Shown one piece after another: positions 1 to 8,075 of a DNA stretch of 64,000 nucleotides. A model generated the notes under the pieces. The model had not been told where the DNA came from. It ran no database searches and was given only the letters and a program-made list of their open reading frames with translations. How positions within the stretch are numbered: the stretch's first letter is position 1; each line of letters begins with the position of its first letter. Made by a program: the position numbers and the translations under genes. Origin of the DNA: Oceaniglobus trochenteri (GTDB lineage Bacteria; Pseudomonadota; Alphaproteobacteria; Rhodobacterales; Rhodobacteraceae); NCBI RefSeq assembly GCF_020529025.1, contig NZ_JACNMM010000015.1, forward strand, positions 1-64,000, read 5' to 3'.

Positions 1-457
1 ACACAAAGAACAACCACGCTGTAAAAACCAACAGCGCCATCCGCTCCGCATGTTCCAGTAACTTTCGCGTCTCGTCTCCGTCTGTCTGCGTTTCCGCGTC
101 CGTCCGGCCCGTCTGGCGCCCCGTTGGTGCATCTCTGCGCCGCCGGTGAGGGGGGTTCTACGGTTAGTGGTGGGGACCCGCAACCCCGATTTTCGATAAA
201 GATGCATTTTTTGTGACGAACCCCGATTTTCCCGTGAAATCTGGGGGTTGGCGCAATCTGTGAGTCACGGAACCGCCCTTTCGCGCAATAAACATACCCG
301 CCGAGGGCGCATCAGCCGGGGAATCGCAGGCCTGGCCCGAGTCGTTTTTGACCATCCGGCAAAAACGGCTCAGCCCGCGGCCCGATTCCGGCATCGGGAG
401 GGGGAATCGAAGGCGAATCCCGGTGCACCGGCGCCCCTGCCCGAATCTGCCGGGTGG
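1..457. other. Left-edge non-coding stretch, no confident gene
   Basis: No recognisable gene. A frame on plus is open from base 3 to a TGA at 147-149 and could be the tail of a gene beginning outside the window, but its Ser/Arg/Val-rich product matches nothing I know. The 12-mer AACCCCGATTTT occurs at 182-193 and again at 219-230, and the second copy faces a near-complement ending around 250, giving a possible stem-loop at about 219-250 with a 2-base bulge. The T/A-rich bases near 205-212 stand out from the GC-rich surroundings. It lies downstream of msrQ, which is read leftwards, so part of it may serve as that operon's terminator region. Confidence 0.3.
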
Positions 458-1066
458 TCAGGTTCGGGCCAGCGCGCGGGGCATGGGCAGGCGCAGCGTC
501 AGGAGAAACAGGATCGCGCCGAGATACAGAAGCGGTTCGATCTGCCAGCCCTTGACCAGAAGCACGAAATGCAACGCCCCCAGGATCGCCGAAAGATAGA
601 CAAGCCTGTGCAGCAGGCGCCAGCGCTTGGGCCCAAGCTTGCGGATCGAGATCGCGTTGGACGTGATCGCCAGCGGGATCATCAGCACGAAGGCCGCCAT
701 GCCCACGGTGATATAGGGACGCTTCAGGATATCGGCCCAGATCTGGCTCAGGATCTGCACGTCCAGCACAAGCCAGACCAGCAGGTGAAGCGATATGTAA
801 TAGAAGGTCACCAAGCCCAGCATCCGCCGGAACCGGATCAGGTTGATCCCGGCGAAGGTCCGCAAAGGGGTGACGCAGAGCGAGGCGATCAGCACCTGCA
901 ACCCCAGCTCGCCCAAGCGATGCTCCAGCGCCTCGATCGGTTCGACACCCAGCCCCCCGGTCAGGCCCAGGTAAAGCCACCACAGCGGGATCACACCGAA
1001 GATCGCGTAGAACGGCCAGGTCGGCACCCTGCGCTGAAACCTGTTTATGCTGTCGGCAATCGCCAT
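458..1066 (-). CDS. msrQ: MsrQ, heme-binding membrane subunit of the MsrPQ methionine sulfoxide reductase
   Basis: A 202-residue protein with about six hydrophobic segments and the ferric-reductase-like membrane fold of the MsrQ (YedZ) family. In that family it is an inner-membrane b-heme protein that passes electrons from the respiratory chain to periplasmic MsrP. Visible family features are the start (residues 1-25) ending in a Trp-rich helix, an SLCVTPLR stretch near residue 63, and histidines in the central helices (ISLHLLVW, LLHRLVYL, ALHFVLL) that are candidate heme ligands. Length is normal for the family. It lies 44 bases downstream of msrP on the same strand, the usual msrPQ order, so the two are probably co-transcribed. 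Confidence 0.93.
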   Translation of the reverse strand: MAIADSINRFQRRVPTWPFYAIFGVIPLWWLYLGLTGGLGVEPIEALEHRLGELGLQVLIASLCVTPLRTFAGINLIRFRRMLGLVTFYYISLHLLVWLVLDVQILSQIWADILKRPYITVGMAAFVLMIPLAITSNAISIRKLGPKRWRLLHRLVYLSAILGALHFVLLVKGWQIEPLLYLGAILFLLTLRLPMPRALART

Positions 1067-1110
1067 GGCGCGTCTCCATCACGGGGCGCGGATCGCGCGC
1101 CCCGAAGGCT

Positions 1111-2040
1111 TCAGAAATTCTTGCTCAGGTCCATTCCCTCATAAAGCGAGGCCACCTCGTCGCCATAACCGTTGAACATCAGCGTCGGCTGGCGCTTGGC
1201 AAACAGCCCGCCCCCCACCTTGCGTTCGCTCGCCTGGCTCCAGCGGGGGTGATCCACCTCGGGGTTCACGTTGCTGTAGAACCCGTATTCGCGGGCGTTG
1301 GCCATGTTCCAGCTGGTGGGCGGCTCGCGGTCCATGGCCGAGATGCGCACGACGCTCTTGATCGACTTGAACCCGTATTTCCACGGCACCACCAGGCGCA
1401 GGGGCGCGCCGTTCTGGTTGGGGATCGGTTCATCGTACAGTCCGGTCGCCATGATGGTCAGCGGATGCATCGCCTCGTCGATACGCAGCCCCTCGCGGTA
1501 GGGCCATTCAAGATAACCGCGCGAGATGCCCGGCATCTCTTCGGGGCGCACGGCGGTTTCAAAGGCGATGTATTTCGCCCCCGGCTGCACACCCGCCCGG
1601 GTCAGAAGATCGGCCAGTTCGAACCCGGCCCAGGGAATGACCATCGACCAGGCCTCGACACAGCGGAACCGGTAGATGCGTTCTTCCAGGGTGACGTTCT
1701 TCATGATGTCGTCGAAGGCATAGTCGCCCGGCTTGTCCACCAGTCCGTCGATCTTCACGGTCCAGGGGTCGGTGGTCAGGGCGTCGGCATAGCGGGCCGG
1801 GTCTTCCTTGCCGGTGCCGAATTCGTAATAGTTGTTGTAGGTGGTGATCTCTTCCAGGCTGTTGGGTTCGGCATCGGTCGAGAATTTCGACGGTGCTGCA
1901 TCCAGCTTGGCCAGCGCCGGCCCCCCGATCGAGCCAAGCGCAACCGCACCGGCCCCCGCCATCAGTTGCCGACGGTTCAGAAATGCCGATTTCGGGGTCA
2001 CATCCGACCAGTTTAGGTCACTCTTGAAACGTCCTGCCAT
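1111..2040 (-). CDS. msrP: MsrP, periplasmic molybdopterin-dependent methionine sulfoxide reductase, catalytic subunit
   Basis: A 309-residue molybdoenzyme of the sulfite-oxidase fold that reduces methionine sulfoxide in periplasmic proteins. It begins with a twin-arginine signal ([10 protein letters not shown], Arg23-Arg24) followed by a hydrophobic stretch and an ALA cleavage site near residue 44, as expected for a cofactor-loaded exported enzyme. The conserved cysteine that ligates molybdenum is in [11 protein letters not shown], at about residue 127. The ATG at 2040 is chosen over an in-frame TTG two codons upstream because GAGG sits 8 bases before it. It is followed by msrQ and is divergent from a LysR regulator 203 bases away. 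Confidence 0.95.
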   Translation of the reverse strand: MAGRFKSDLNWSDVTPKSAFLNRRQLMAGAGAVALGSIGGPALAKLDAAPSKFSTDAEPNSLEEITTYNNYYEFGTGKEDPARYADALTTDPWTVKIDGLVDKPGDYAFDDIMKNVTLEERIYRFRCVEAWSMVIPWAGFELADLLTRAGVQPGAKYIAFETAVRPEEMPGISRGYLEWPYREGLRIDEAMHPLTIMATGLYDEPIPNQNGAPLRLVVPWKYGFKSIKSVVRISAMDREPPTSWNMANAREYGFYSNVNPEVDHPRWSQASERKVGGGLFAKRQPTLMFNGYGDEVASLYEGMDLSKNF

Positions 2041-2243
2041 CTTCAAATCCTCGCATTTACAACGTGTGGTCTGGTGAAGAACCTAACGTCCCTATAGCCC
2101 GGGAACAGCCATTGCGGTTTCACGATCCCGTTCAGCCACTGAAACAATGGCACCCGAAGACACGGCGCCGGGCGGCGAAAGTTTCGCGGGGGCAAGCACG
2201 CCAAGGCTTGATCGGGCCGGCGGAACAGTGCCACTCTCGCACC

Positions 2244-3164
2244 ATGGATCTGAACCAGATCAGATATTTCCTGCATCTCGCAGAGACGCTGAACTTCACC
2301 GAGGCGGCGCGCCGCTCGGGCGTATCCCAGCCCAGCCTGACCAAGGCGATCCGCCGGCTCGAGGATGAGTTGGGCGGACCGCTGATGTATCGTGACGGCA
2401 AGGATTCACGGCTCACCATGCTGGGCCGCGAGGTGCAGGTCGAGTTCATGCGGATCGAGAAGATCCAGCAGAAGGTGATCGAACTGGCCGAGAATTCGGT
2501 GCTGGGGCGCAGCCGGGTGCTGAACATCGGGGTCGGCACCACCATCGCGCCGCGCAACTTCACGCAGTTCATCGAACGGGTGCTGGCCGCCCTGCCCGAT
2601 CTGCGCATCAACATCCATCCCCTGGCCCCGACCGAAGGCGCGGCCGAGGTCCTGTCGGGCCGGTACGATGGCTGCATCCTGCCCACCCCCCCGGCCGACA
2701 GCCCCAAGCTGGCGGTTCAGCCGCTGTTTTGCGAACGATACGTGCTGGCCACCGCCCTGTCCCACCCCCTCGCCCGGCAGAACGAAATCCCGCCCGAGGA
2801 ATTGTCGCGCCACCCCTATGTCGATCGCCTGCACTGCGAATTCCGCACCCAGCTTGTCACCTACTTCATGGACCGCGACATCGTGCTTCACCCCCGGTTC
2901 AGCTCCGAAAGGGAAGACTGGGTGCAACAGGTGGTGGCGGCGGGGGATGGCATCTGCCTGATGCCCGAACGCTCGGCCATCGTGTCGGGGCTGGCCGGCG
3001 TGCCCATCGCCAACCTCGACCTAGAACGCGAGGTGGTGCTGGTCACCGTCTCGGGTTCGGGCAGCGCGCGGGAATTGCGGCAGATGTTCAGGATGGCCGC
3101 ACAGTTCGACTGGGCGCTGGATTACCCGCCGGCGCCTGAACGCGCCGCCCCCGCCCCGCGCTGA
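2244..3164 (+). CDS. LysR-family transcriptional regulator
   Basis: A 306-residue LysR-type regulator. The winged helix-turn-helix occupies residues 1-60 (MDLNQIRYFLHLAETLNFTE, then the AARRSGVSQPSLTKAIRRLE recognition region), and the rest is the two-lobed effector-binding domain. The frame stays open upstream, but the ATG at 2244 gives the canonical LysR N-terminus; no strong ribosome-binding site is visible. It is divergent from msrP and 112 bases ahead of msrB-msrA on the same strand. That placement suggests, as inference only, a role in controlling the methionine sulfoxide reductases. The effector is not predictable. The proline/alanine-rich tail (last 15 residues) looks like an unstructured extension. 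Confidence 0.88.
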   Translation: MDLNQIRYFLHLAETLNFTEAARRSGVSQPSLTKAIRRLEDELGGPLMYRDGKDSRLTMLGREVQVEFMRIEKIQQKVIELAENSVLGRSRVLNIGVGTTIAPRNFTQFIERVLAALPDLRINIHPLAPTEGAAEVLSGRYDGCILPTPPADSPKLAVQPLFCERYVLATALSHPLARQNEIPPEELSRHPYVDRLHCEFRTQLVTYFMDRDIVLHPRFSSEREDWVQQVVAAGDGICLMPERSAIVSGLAGVPIANLDLEREVVLVTVSGSGSARELRQMFRMAAQFDWALDYPPAPERAAPAPR

Positions 3165-3276
3165 CCTGACAAGGCCCGGCGCGCCGGAATTGAATCTATA
3201 GCCGCCAGGCATTGGCAATCGGGCGCATTCGTTGCCATCTTCCCCTCAACGCCAACAGACAACCAGAGAGGGCCCG

Positions 3277-3720
3277 ATGAAATACGCCAGAACCGAAGAC
3301 GCCATTGCCCGCCTGACGCCCGAACAACGCCGGGTGACCCAGGAAAGCGGAACCGAACGCCCCGGCACCGGCGAATACCTGAACAACCATGAACCGGGGA
3401 TCTATGTCGACATCGTGTCGGGCGAACCGCTGTTCGCATCGTCGGACAAGTTCGAATCCGGCTGCGGCTGGCCCAGCTTCACCAAGCCCATCGTCCCGGC
3501 CCACGTGAACGAACTGCGCGACACGACCCACGGCATGATCCGCACCGAGGTCCGCTCGACCCATGGCGACAGCCACCTGGGCCATGTCTTTCCCGACGGG
3601 CCGCAGGATCGCGGCGGGCTGCGCTACTGCATCAACTCGGCCTCGCTGAGGTTCGTGCATCGCGACGAAATGGAGGCCGAAGGCTACGGCGACTATATTG
3701 ATCAAGTGGAGGATATCTGA
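3277..3720 (+). CDS. msrB: MsrB, peptide-methionine (R)-S-oxide reductase
   Basis: A 147-residue MsrB that reduces the R epimer of methionine sulfoxide in cytoplasmic proteins. The SGCGWPSF motif contains Cys63 (the usual resolving position), and RYCINSASL carries catalytic Cys118. The [11 protein letters not shown] active-site histidine block lies between them. The two CXXC pairs that bind zinc in E. coli-type MsrB are absent, so this is the zinc-free form. The ATG at 3277 follows AGAGAGGG and is preferred over an upstream in-frame start. Its TGA overlaps the ATG of msrA (TGATG), so the pair should be translationally coupled. Confidence 0.95.
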   Translation: MKYARTEDAIARLTPEQRRVTQESGTERPGTGEYLNNHEPGIYVDIVSGEPLFASSDKFESGCGWPSFTKPIVPAHVNELRDTTHGMIRTEVRSTHGDSHLGHVFPDGPQDRGGLRYCINSASLRFVHRDEMEAEGYGDYIDQVEDI

Positions 3721-4229
3721 TGGCACAGGAACGTGCAGTTCTCGCAGGTGGTTGCTTTTGGGGCATGCAGGATCTGATCCGCAAAATGCCCGGCGTAACG
3801 GCAACCCGCGTCGGCTATACCGGCGGCGATGTTGAAAACGCCACCTATCGCAACCACGGCACCCACGCCGAGGGGATCGAGATTCTCTTCGACCCCGAGG
3901 TGACGAGCTATCGCAAGATCCTGGAGTTCTTCTTCCAGATCCACGATCCCTCGACGCCCAACCGTCAGGGCAACGACAGGGGCAGCTCGTATCGTTCCGC
4001 GATCTACTACGTGGACGAGGATCAGAAGGCCGTCGCGCTGGATACCATCGCCGACGTCGATGCCTCGGGCCTCTGGCCCGGCAAGGTGGTGACCGAGGTG
4101 GAGCCCGTCGGCCCCTTCTGGGAGGCCGAGCCAGAGCATCAGGATTATCTGATGCACCGGCCCAATGGCTATACCTGCCATTTCGCCCGGCCCGACTGGG
4201 TTCTGCCCAAACGGGCCGCCGCCGAATAA
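3720..4229 (+). CDS. msrA: MsrA, peptide-methionine (S)-S-oxide reductase
   Basis: A 169-residue MsrA handling the S epimer, complementary to MsrB immediately upstream. The catalytic motif GCFWG is at residues 11-15 (Cys12), followed by [21 protein letters not shown] and SSYRSAIYY, all typical of the family. An [17 protein letters not shown] stretch near the C-terminus holds another cysteine that may resolve the sulfenic acid. The start codon overlaps the msrB stop by one base. Length is normal for the short bacterial form. Confidence 0.96.
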   Translation: MAQERAVLAGGCFWGMQDLIRKMPGVTATRVGYTGGDVENATYRNHGTHAEGIEILFDPEVTSYRKILEFFFQIHDPSTPNRQGNDRGSSYRSAIYYVDEDQKAVALDTIADVDASGLWPGKVVTEVEPVGPFWEAEPEHQDYLMHRPNGYTCHFARPDWVLPKRAAAE

Positions 4230-4331
4230 CCACGCCACAATGACACTCCAGCGGCATCGACATGCCGCTGGCTTCCCGGCGCCGGCACCCCCGTCGGCGC
4301 CCTGGTGACGCTCGCCTTGAAAGGACATAAG

Positions 4332-4829
4332 TTGCAATTTGGATCAATCCACCAAACCGCCCAGGAACTGCGTGTCTCCCATTGGATCGATGGCGACGGC
4401 AAGCAGATGAAACCGCTGAAGCTCTCGGATCTCGGTGACGACTACAAGATCATCTACAGCTTTCAGCACTGGTGCCCCGGGTGTCATTCCCGCGGCTTCC
4501 CGACACTGAAGCTTCTGCATGATCGGCTGGCCGACAAGGGCGTCGGCTTTGCCGCCATCCAGACCGTCTTCGAAGGGGCCGAGTTCAATACCCCCGACAA
4601 GCTGCGTCTCAACCAGGAGCAATACGGGCTGAAGATTCCCTTCGGCCACGACCTGCCGCAGAAGGGGGATCGCCACCCCAGCTTCATGGAGGATTACCGC
4701 ACCGGCGGCACGCCATGGTTCACGGTGATCGACCCGGCAGGCCAGGTTGTCTTTGCCGATTTCCGGCTGGATGCCGCGCGGTTTCTGAAGGCGATGGACG
4801 CCGAAACCCTCGACATGAACGCCGCCTGA
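4332..4829 (+). CDS. Thioredoxin-fold/TlpA-like redoxin with CPGC active site
   Basis: A predicted 165-residue thioredoxin-fold protein. The redox motif HWCPGCHSRGFPTL (Cys48 and Cys51) sits after a first beta strand, and GGTPWFTVIDPAGQVVF supplies the cis-proline loop and following strand of TlpA/AhpC-TSA proteins. There is no signal peptide, so it is probably cytoplasmic. I choose the TTG at 4332 because AAGGA lies 6 bases upstream; an in-frame GTG at 4305 is the alternative. It stands about 100 bases after msrA and before a glutaredoxin-fold gene, so it may help keep thiols or Msr enzymes reduced (inference). Confidence 0.75.
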   Translation: MQFGSIHQTAQELRVSHWIDGDGKQMKPLKLSDLGDDYKIIYSFQHWCPGCHSRGFPTLKLLHDRLADKGVGFAAIQTVFEGAEFNTPDKLRLNQEQYGLKIPFGHDLPQKGDRHPSFMEDYRTGGTPWFTVIDPAGQVVFADFRLDAARFLKAMDAETLDMNAA

Positions 4830-4891
4830 CACCGGGCGCGGCCGGGCACCGTGCCTGGCCGCGCCCTGCCCGATGCAGAACCGGAGGCAAG

Positions 4892-5431
4892 ATGGAACAC
4901 GACCTGACCCTGTTCGGTGAACTGCGCTGCCACAAGACGCGGTTCTACCGCGACGCGCTTATGGAACGCGGTGTCGCCTTCGAACTGGCCGAGGTGGACA
5001 AGGCCCCCGAAGCCGCCCGCAGGCTCACCGCCCTTGCCGGAGATGCGTCGAAATTCCCGACGCTTGCGGTGAAGGGGCGCAAGCTGCGCAACCCCACCCT
5101 GCCCCAGCTTGACAAGGAACTTGCCCACGCCGGGCTTTTCGACCCGGGCCTGGTTCATGATGCCCGTTCGCAACGGTTCGTGCGCCACATGTCACCGACC
5201 GACGCTTTCGTCAGCTATTCGTGGCAGGGTGGCCGGATGGTGCTGGGCCATATCGAGGTCGATCCGCGCCTGCGGGGCCTTGGTATCGGAACCCGCCTGG
5301 CGAAAGAGGTGTTTGATATGCTCGGGCGGGAACCCCACGAGATCAGGCTGACATGCCCCTTCCTGCGGAAGGTGGCCGCAACACGCGCCGAATGGCGCAA
5401 GAGATTCAACATGGAGAACAGAAATGAATGA
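4892..5431 (+). CDS. Glutaredoxin-fold/GNAT acetyltransferase fusion protein
   Basis: A 179-residue two-domain protein. Residues 1-82 read as a glutaredoxin/GST-N fold: strand LTLFG, a single cysteine (Cys13 in GELRCHKTRFY), a cis-Pro loop KFPTLAV at 55-61 and a C-terminal helix. Residues about 90-172 resemble the small YjdJ/NATD1-type GNAT domain: beta strands, the acetyl-CoA loop RGLGIGTRLAKEV at 128-140, and LTCPFLRKVA at 153-162. The ATG at 4892 follows GGAGG by 4 bases. The last 8 bases overlap the next gene, an AhpD-like protein. The substrate is unknown; a small-molecule or protein-thiol link is only a guess. Confidence 0.72.
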   Translation: MEHDLTLFGELRCHKTRFYRDALMERGVAFELAEVDKAPEAARRLTALAGDASKFPTLAVKGRKLRNPTLPQLDKELAHAGLFDPGLVHDARSQRFVRHMSPTDAFVSYSWQGGRMVLGHIEVDPRLRGLGIGTRLAKEVFDMLGREPHEIRLTCPFLRKVAATRAEWRKRFNMENRNE

Positions 5432-5888
5432 CATCGAATTCCGCGACACACGTTTTGACCCCGACCTTGTCGAATTTCACGGCATCGCCCAGCAGATGGC
5501 GAAATCAGTCGGCTATACCGCCGACCTCTCTGTCGATGGCAAGCTGGCCCAGCTTCTGCGCCTGCGCGTCGCACAGATGAACGAATGTTCCTATTGCCTG
5601 ATCCTGCACACCCAGGCGGCCCACGATCAGGGTGTCCATCCCGCCAAGACCGCCCATCTGTCAAGCTGGCGTGAAAGCAGGATGTTCACCCCCGAGGAGC
5701 AGGCGGCCCTGGCCTATTGCGAGGGGCTGACCGCCTATGACCTGCCGGGCTTCGCGGCCCTGCACGATGCGCTCAAGGCGCATTTCGACGAAAAGGCCAT
5801 CGCCGAGATCGCGGCCATCGTCATCAACATGAACCTCTGGACCCGGCTCAAGCTGGCCCAGGGCGCAATCCCTGTCCTGAAGGACTGA
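5424..5888 (+). CDS. AhpD-like carboxymuconolactone decarboxylase-family protein
   Basis: A 154-residue all-helical protein of the CMD/AhpD superfamily. The signature is MNECSYCLILH, giving the CXXC pair Cys55/Cys58 and His62, the proton-relay arrangement of alkylhydroperoxidase AhpD-core proteins. Such proteins typically have peroxidase or disulfide reductase activity with a thiol partner. It overlaps the glutaredoxin-fold/GNAT gene by 8 bases and is followed after 2 bases by the antiporter gene, so all three are likely in one transcript. The peroxide substrate cannot be told from sequence. Confidence 0.85.
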   Translation: MNDIEFRDTRFDPDLVEFHGIAQQMAKSVGYTADLSVDGKLAQLLRLRVAQMNECSYCLILHTQAAHDQGVHPAKTAHLSSWRESRMFTPEEQAALAYCEGLTAYDLPGFAALHDALKAHFDEKAIAEIAAIVINMNLWTRLKLAQGAIPVLKD

Positions 5889-5890
5889 CG

Positions 5891-7099
5891 ATGCATCACA
5901 TGGGCCCGAATGTCGAAATCATCCTGCTGGGCATTCTGGCCTGTGTGATCGTCTATTCCCTTCTGACCAAGGCGATCAGCCGAACCATACTGACGCTGCC
6001 GATCATCTTCATGGTGATCGGCCTGCTGGCCTCGGCGCCGATGACGGCGCTTGCCCCGCCTGCGGTCATGCATGATTTCAGCCGCCTCCTGGCCGAGATC
6101 ACACTGATCCTGATCCTCTTCGCCGATGCCAGCCACGTCCGGTTCGCCAGGCTGAAGGGCAACATCCAGTATCCGCTGCGCATGCTGGTCATCGGAATGC
6201 CGCTGACCATCCTTCTCGGAACTCTCGTGGTCTACATGCTCAGCCCGACAGGCGGGGTGGCCATGGCGCTTCTTACCGCCGCGGTGCTGACCCCGACCGA
6301 CGCCGCCCTGGGGCAAACCGTGGTGTCCAGCCCCGACGTCCCACCCCGGCTGAGCCAGACGATCAACATCGAAAGCGGGTTGAACGACGGTCTGGCACTG
6401 CCCTTCGTGCTTCTGGGCGCGATCCTGGCCTCGGCCGGGATGGAGCAGGCCCGGACCGAGGGGCTTGCCATCGCGGCATTGCTTCAGCTTGTCCTGGGCC
6501 CGGCCGTCGGCGTCCTGGTCGGCTGGGCCGTCGCCCGCGCGCTGGACATGGCGTTCGATCGCGATTGGGTGGCGGAAAGCGCGCAGGGTGTCGTCTTCCT
6601 CGCCACGGCCTTTGCCGCCTATCTCCTGGCCGAACTGATCGGGGGCAACGGGTTCATCGCGGCCTTCGTCGGCGGGGCCGTCTTCGGCAATGCCTTCCGC
6701 CACGACATCCACTTCATCACCGAGTTCATGGAAAGCCAGGGGCAGCTTCTGACCATGTCGGCCTTCCTGATCTTCGGCGCCGTCCTGTTGCCCGCGGGCC
6801 TGAACCACATGACCCCGACCGCCGTCATCATCGCCGTGCTGTTCCTGACGGTGGTGCGGATGGGGCCGATCGTCCTGTCGCTGGCGGGATCGCGGCTGAA
6901 CCTGCGCGAAAAGCTGTTCCTGGGCTGGTTCGGGCCACGCGGCATCGCCTCGATCCTGTTCACGCTGATCATGATCGACGAATACGAATTCCCCCGCGAG
7001 GACGAGCTTCTGGCCTGTGTCTCGATGACCGTCTTCCTGTCGATCCTGCTGCACGGGGTGTCGGCGACGCCGCTGGCAAGACGCATCGGGCGGGCGTGA
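5891..7099 (+). CDS. Cation/proton antiporter, CPA1-like (Na+/H+ exchanger family)
   Basis: A 402-residue polytopic membrane protein with 11-12 hydrophobic segments across its length. Family features include AALTPTDAALGQTVVSSPDVP (near residue 135) and NIESGLNDGLALPFVLLGAI (about 160-180), which together carry the acidic ion-binding residues of NhaP/CPA1 antiporters, and a late GWFGPRGIASILFTLI helix. It would exchange Na+ or K+ for protons across the inner membrane. It begins 2 bases after the AhpD-like gene, implying translational coupling to a thiol-redox operon. An alternative ATG lies 9 bases downstream. It converges tightly on zntB, with 5 bases between the two stops. Confidence 0.88.
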   Translation: MHHMGPNVEIILLGILACVIVYSLLTKAISRTILTLPIIFMVIGLLASAPMTALAPPAVMHDFSRLLAEITLILILFADASHVRFARLKGNIQYPLRMLVIGMPLTILLGTLVVYMLSPTGGVAMALLTAAVLTPTDAALGQTVVSSPDVPPRLSQTINIESGLNDGLALPFVLLGAILASAGMEQARTEGLAIAALLQLVLGPAVGVLVGWAVARALDMAFDRDWVAESAQGVVFLATAFAAYLLAELIGGNGFIAAFVGGAVFGNAFRHDIHFITEFMESQGQLLTMSAFLIFGAVLLPAGLNHMTPTAVIIAVLFLTVVRMGPIVLSLAGSRLNLREKLFLGWFGPRGIASILFTLIMIDEYEFPREDELLACVSMTVFLSILLHGVSATPLARRIGRA

Positions 7100-7104
7100 C
7101 GGCC

Positions 7105-8070
7105 CTATAGCCACTTGCGCCAGCGGAAGAACCCCACCAGCCCGAGAACCAGCACGACACAGAAGACGGCAAGTATGGCGAAACCTGCCGGGTGCCCCTC
7201 GATCGGGATGCCCTTCAGGTTGACGCCGAACATCCCCGTCAGGAACCCCAGCGGCAGGAAGATCGTCGCCGCCACCGTGAAGATATAGGATGTCCGGTTC
7301 AACTGGATGTCGCGCAGCCGGTTGATCTGTTCGTTCAGGATGACCAGCCGCTCGCGCACGTCCTGCAAGGTTTCAAGCAGCCTCAGCAACTGGTCCAGGT
7401 TCTCGCCGATCCTGTCGCGGTCGCGAGGCGACAGCAGGCCGGTTTCGCTTTTCAGCAGATCCTCCAGCACGATGCGCTGCGGCCTGAGATGCCGCAGGAA
7501 GCCGGCCGCGCGCTGCTGCATTCCGGTCAGCCCGTTGCACACCCTGTCCATCTCGCTGCTGGTGACATGCTGTTCGGCCAGCCCCACCTGATCTTCCAGC
7601 GCCTCGACCGTGGGTTCGACGATATCGAAATGCAGATCCATGATATCCGCCAGAAAGGCGCCCGGCGTGCGCGGGCCGGCGCCCTTGCGGATCCTGTCGC
7701 GCATCTCGTGGATCGGATCGACATCCAGTTCGCGGGTCGTGATGATCCGGTTGTCGTCGATCCAGATCCGCAGCGATACCATGTCTTCCGGGGCCGCCTT
7801 GTCGGTCAGGTGCATCGCCTTCAGCAGCACCATGATGCCGCCATCCAGGATACGCACCCGCGACCGGGTGTCTTCGGCGGTCATCGCATCGACCACCAGA
7901 TCATCCAGCGCGGCAACATCCATCAGGAAGGTGGCCGTCGCCTTGTGCCGGATACACATGTGCAGCCAGCGGGGCGGCTGGCCGGCGGGAAAGACATCGG
8001 CGTCGCTGCCGTCCAGTTCCTGCGGATTGCCAAGTTCGCAGAGGTGCAGGAACCCCGGGTTCTCGTTCAT
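7105..8070 (-). CDS. zntB: ZntB/CorA-family divalent metal transporter (GVN-type)
   Basis: A 321-residue 2-TM-GxN transporter: a long cytoplasmic domain (1-255), two C-terminal TM helices and a basic end (RWRKWL). The pore signature reads FLTGMFGVNLKGIP, that is GVN instead of the GMN of classical CorA. This, with the following GIP, is characteristic of ZntB, which moves Zn2+ and related metals. The ATG at 8070 gives a family-like N-terminus; the frame stays open upstream. The preceding minus-strand gene ends 5 bases before this start, so they form an operon. Confidence 0.87.
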   Translation of the reverse strand: MNENPGFLHLCELGNPQELDGSDADVFPAGQPPRWLHMCIRHKATATFLMDVAALDDLVVDAMTAEDTRSRVRILDGGIMVLLKAMHLTDKAAPEDMVSLRIWIDDNRIITTRELDVDPIHEMRDRIRKGAGPRTPGAFLADIMDLHFDIVEPTVEALEDQVGLAEQHVTSSEMDRVCNGLTGMQQRAAGFLRHLRPQRIVLEDLLKSETGLLSPRDRDRIGENLDQLLRLLETLQDVRERLVILNEQINRLRDIQLNRTSYIFTVAATIFLPLGFLTGMFGVNLKGIPIEGHPAGFAILAVFCVVLVLGLVGFFRWRKWL

Positions 8071-8075
8071 CGGTT

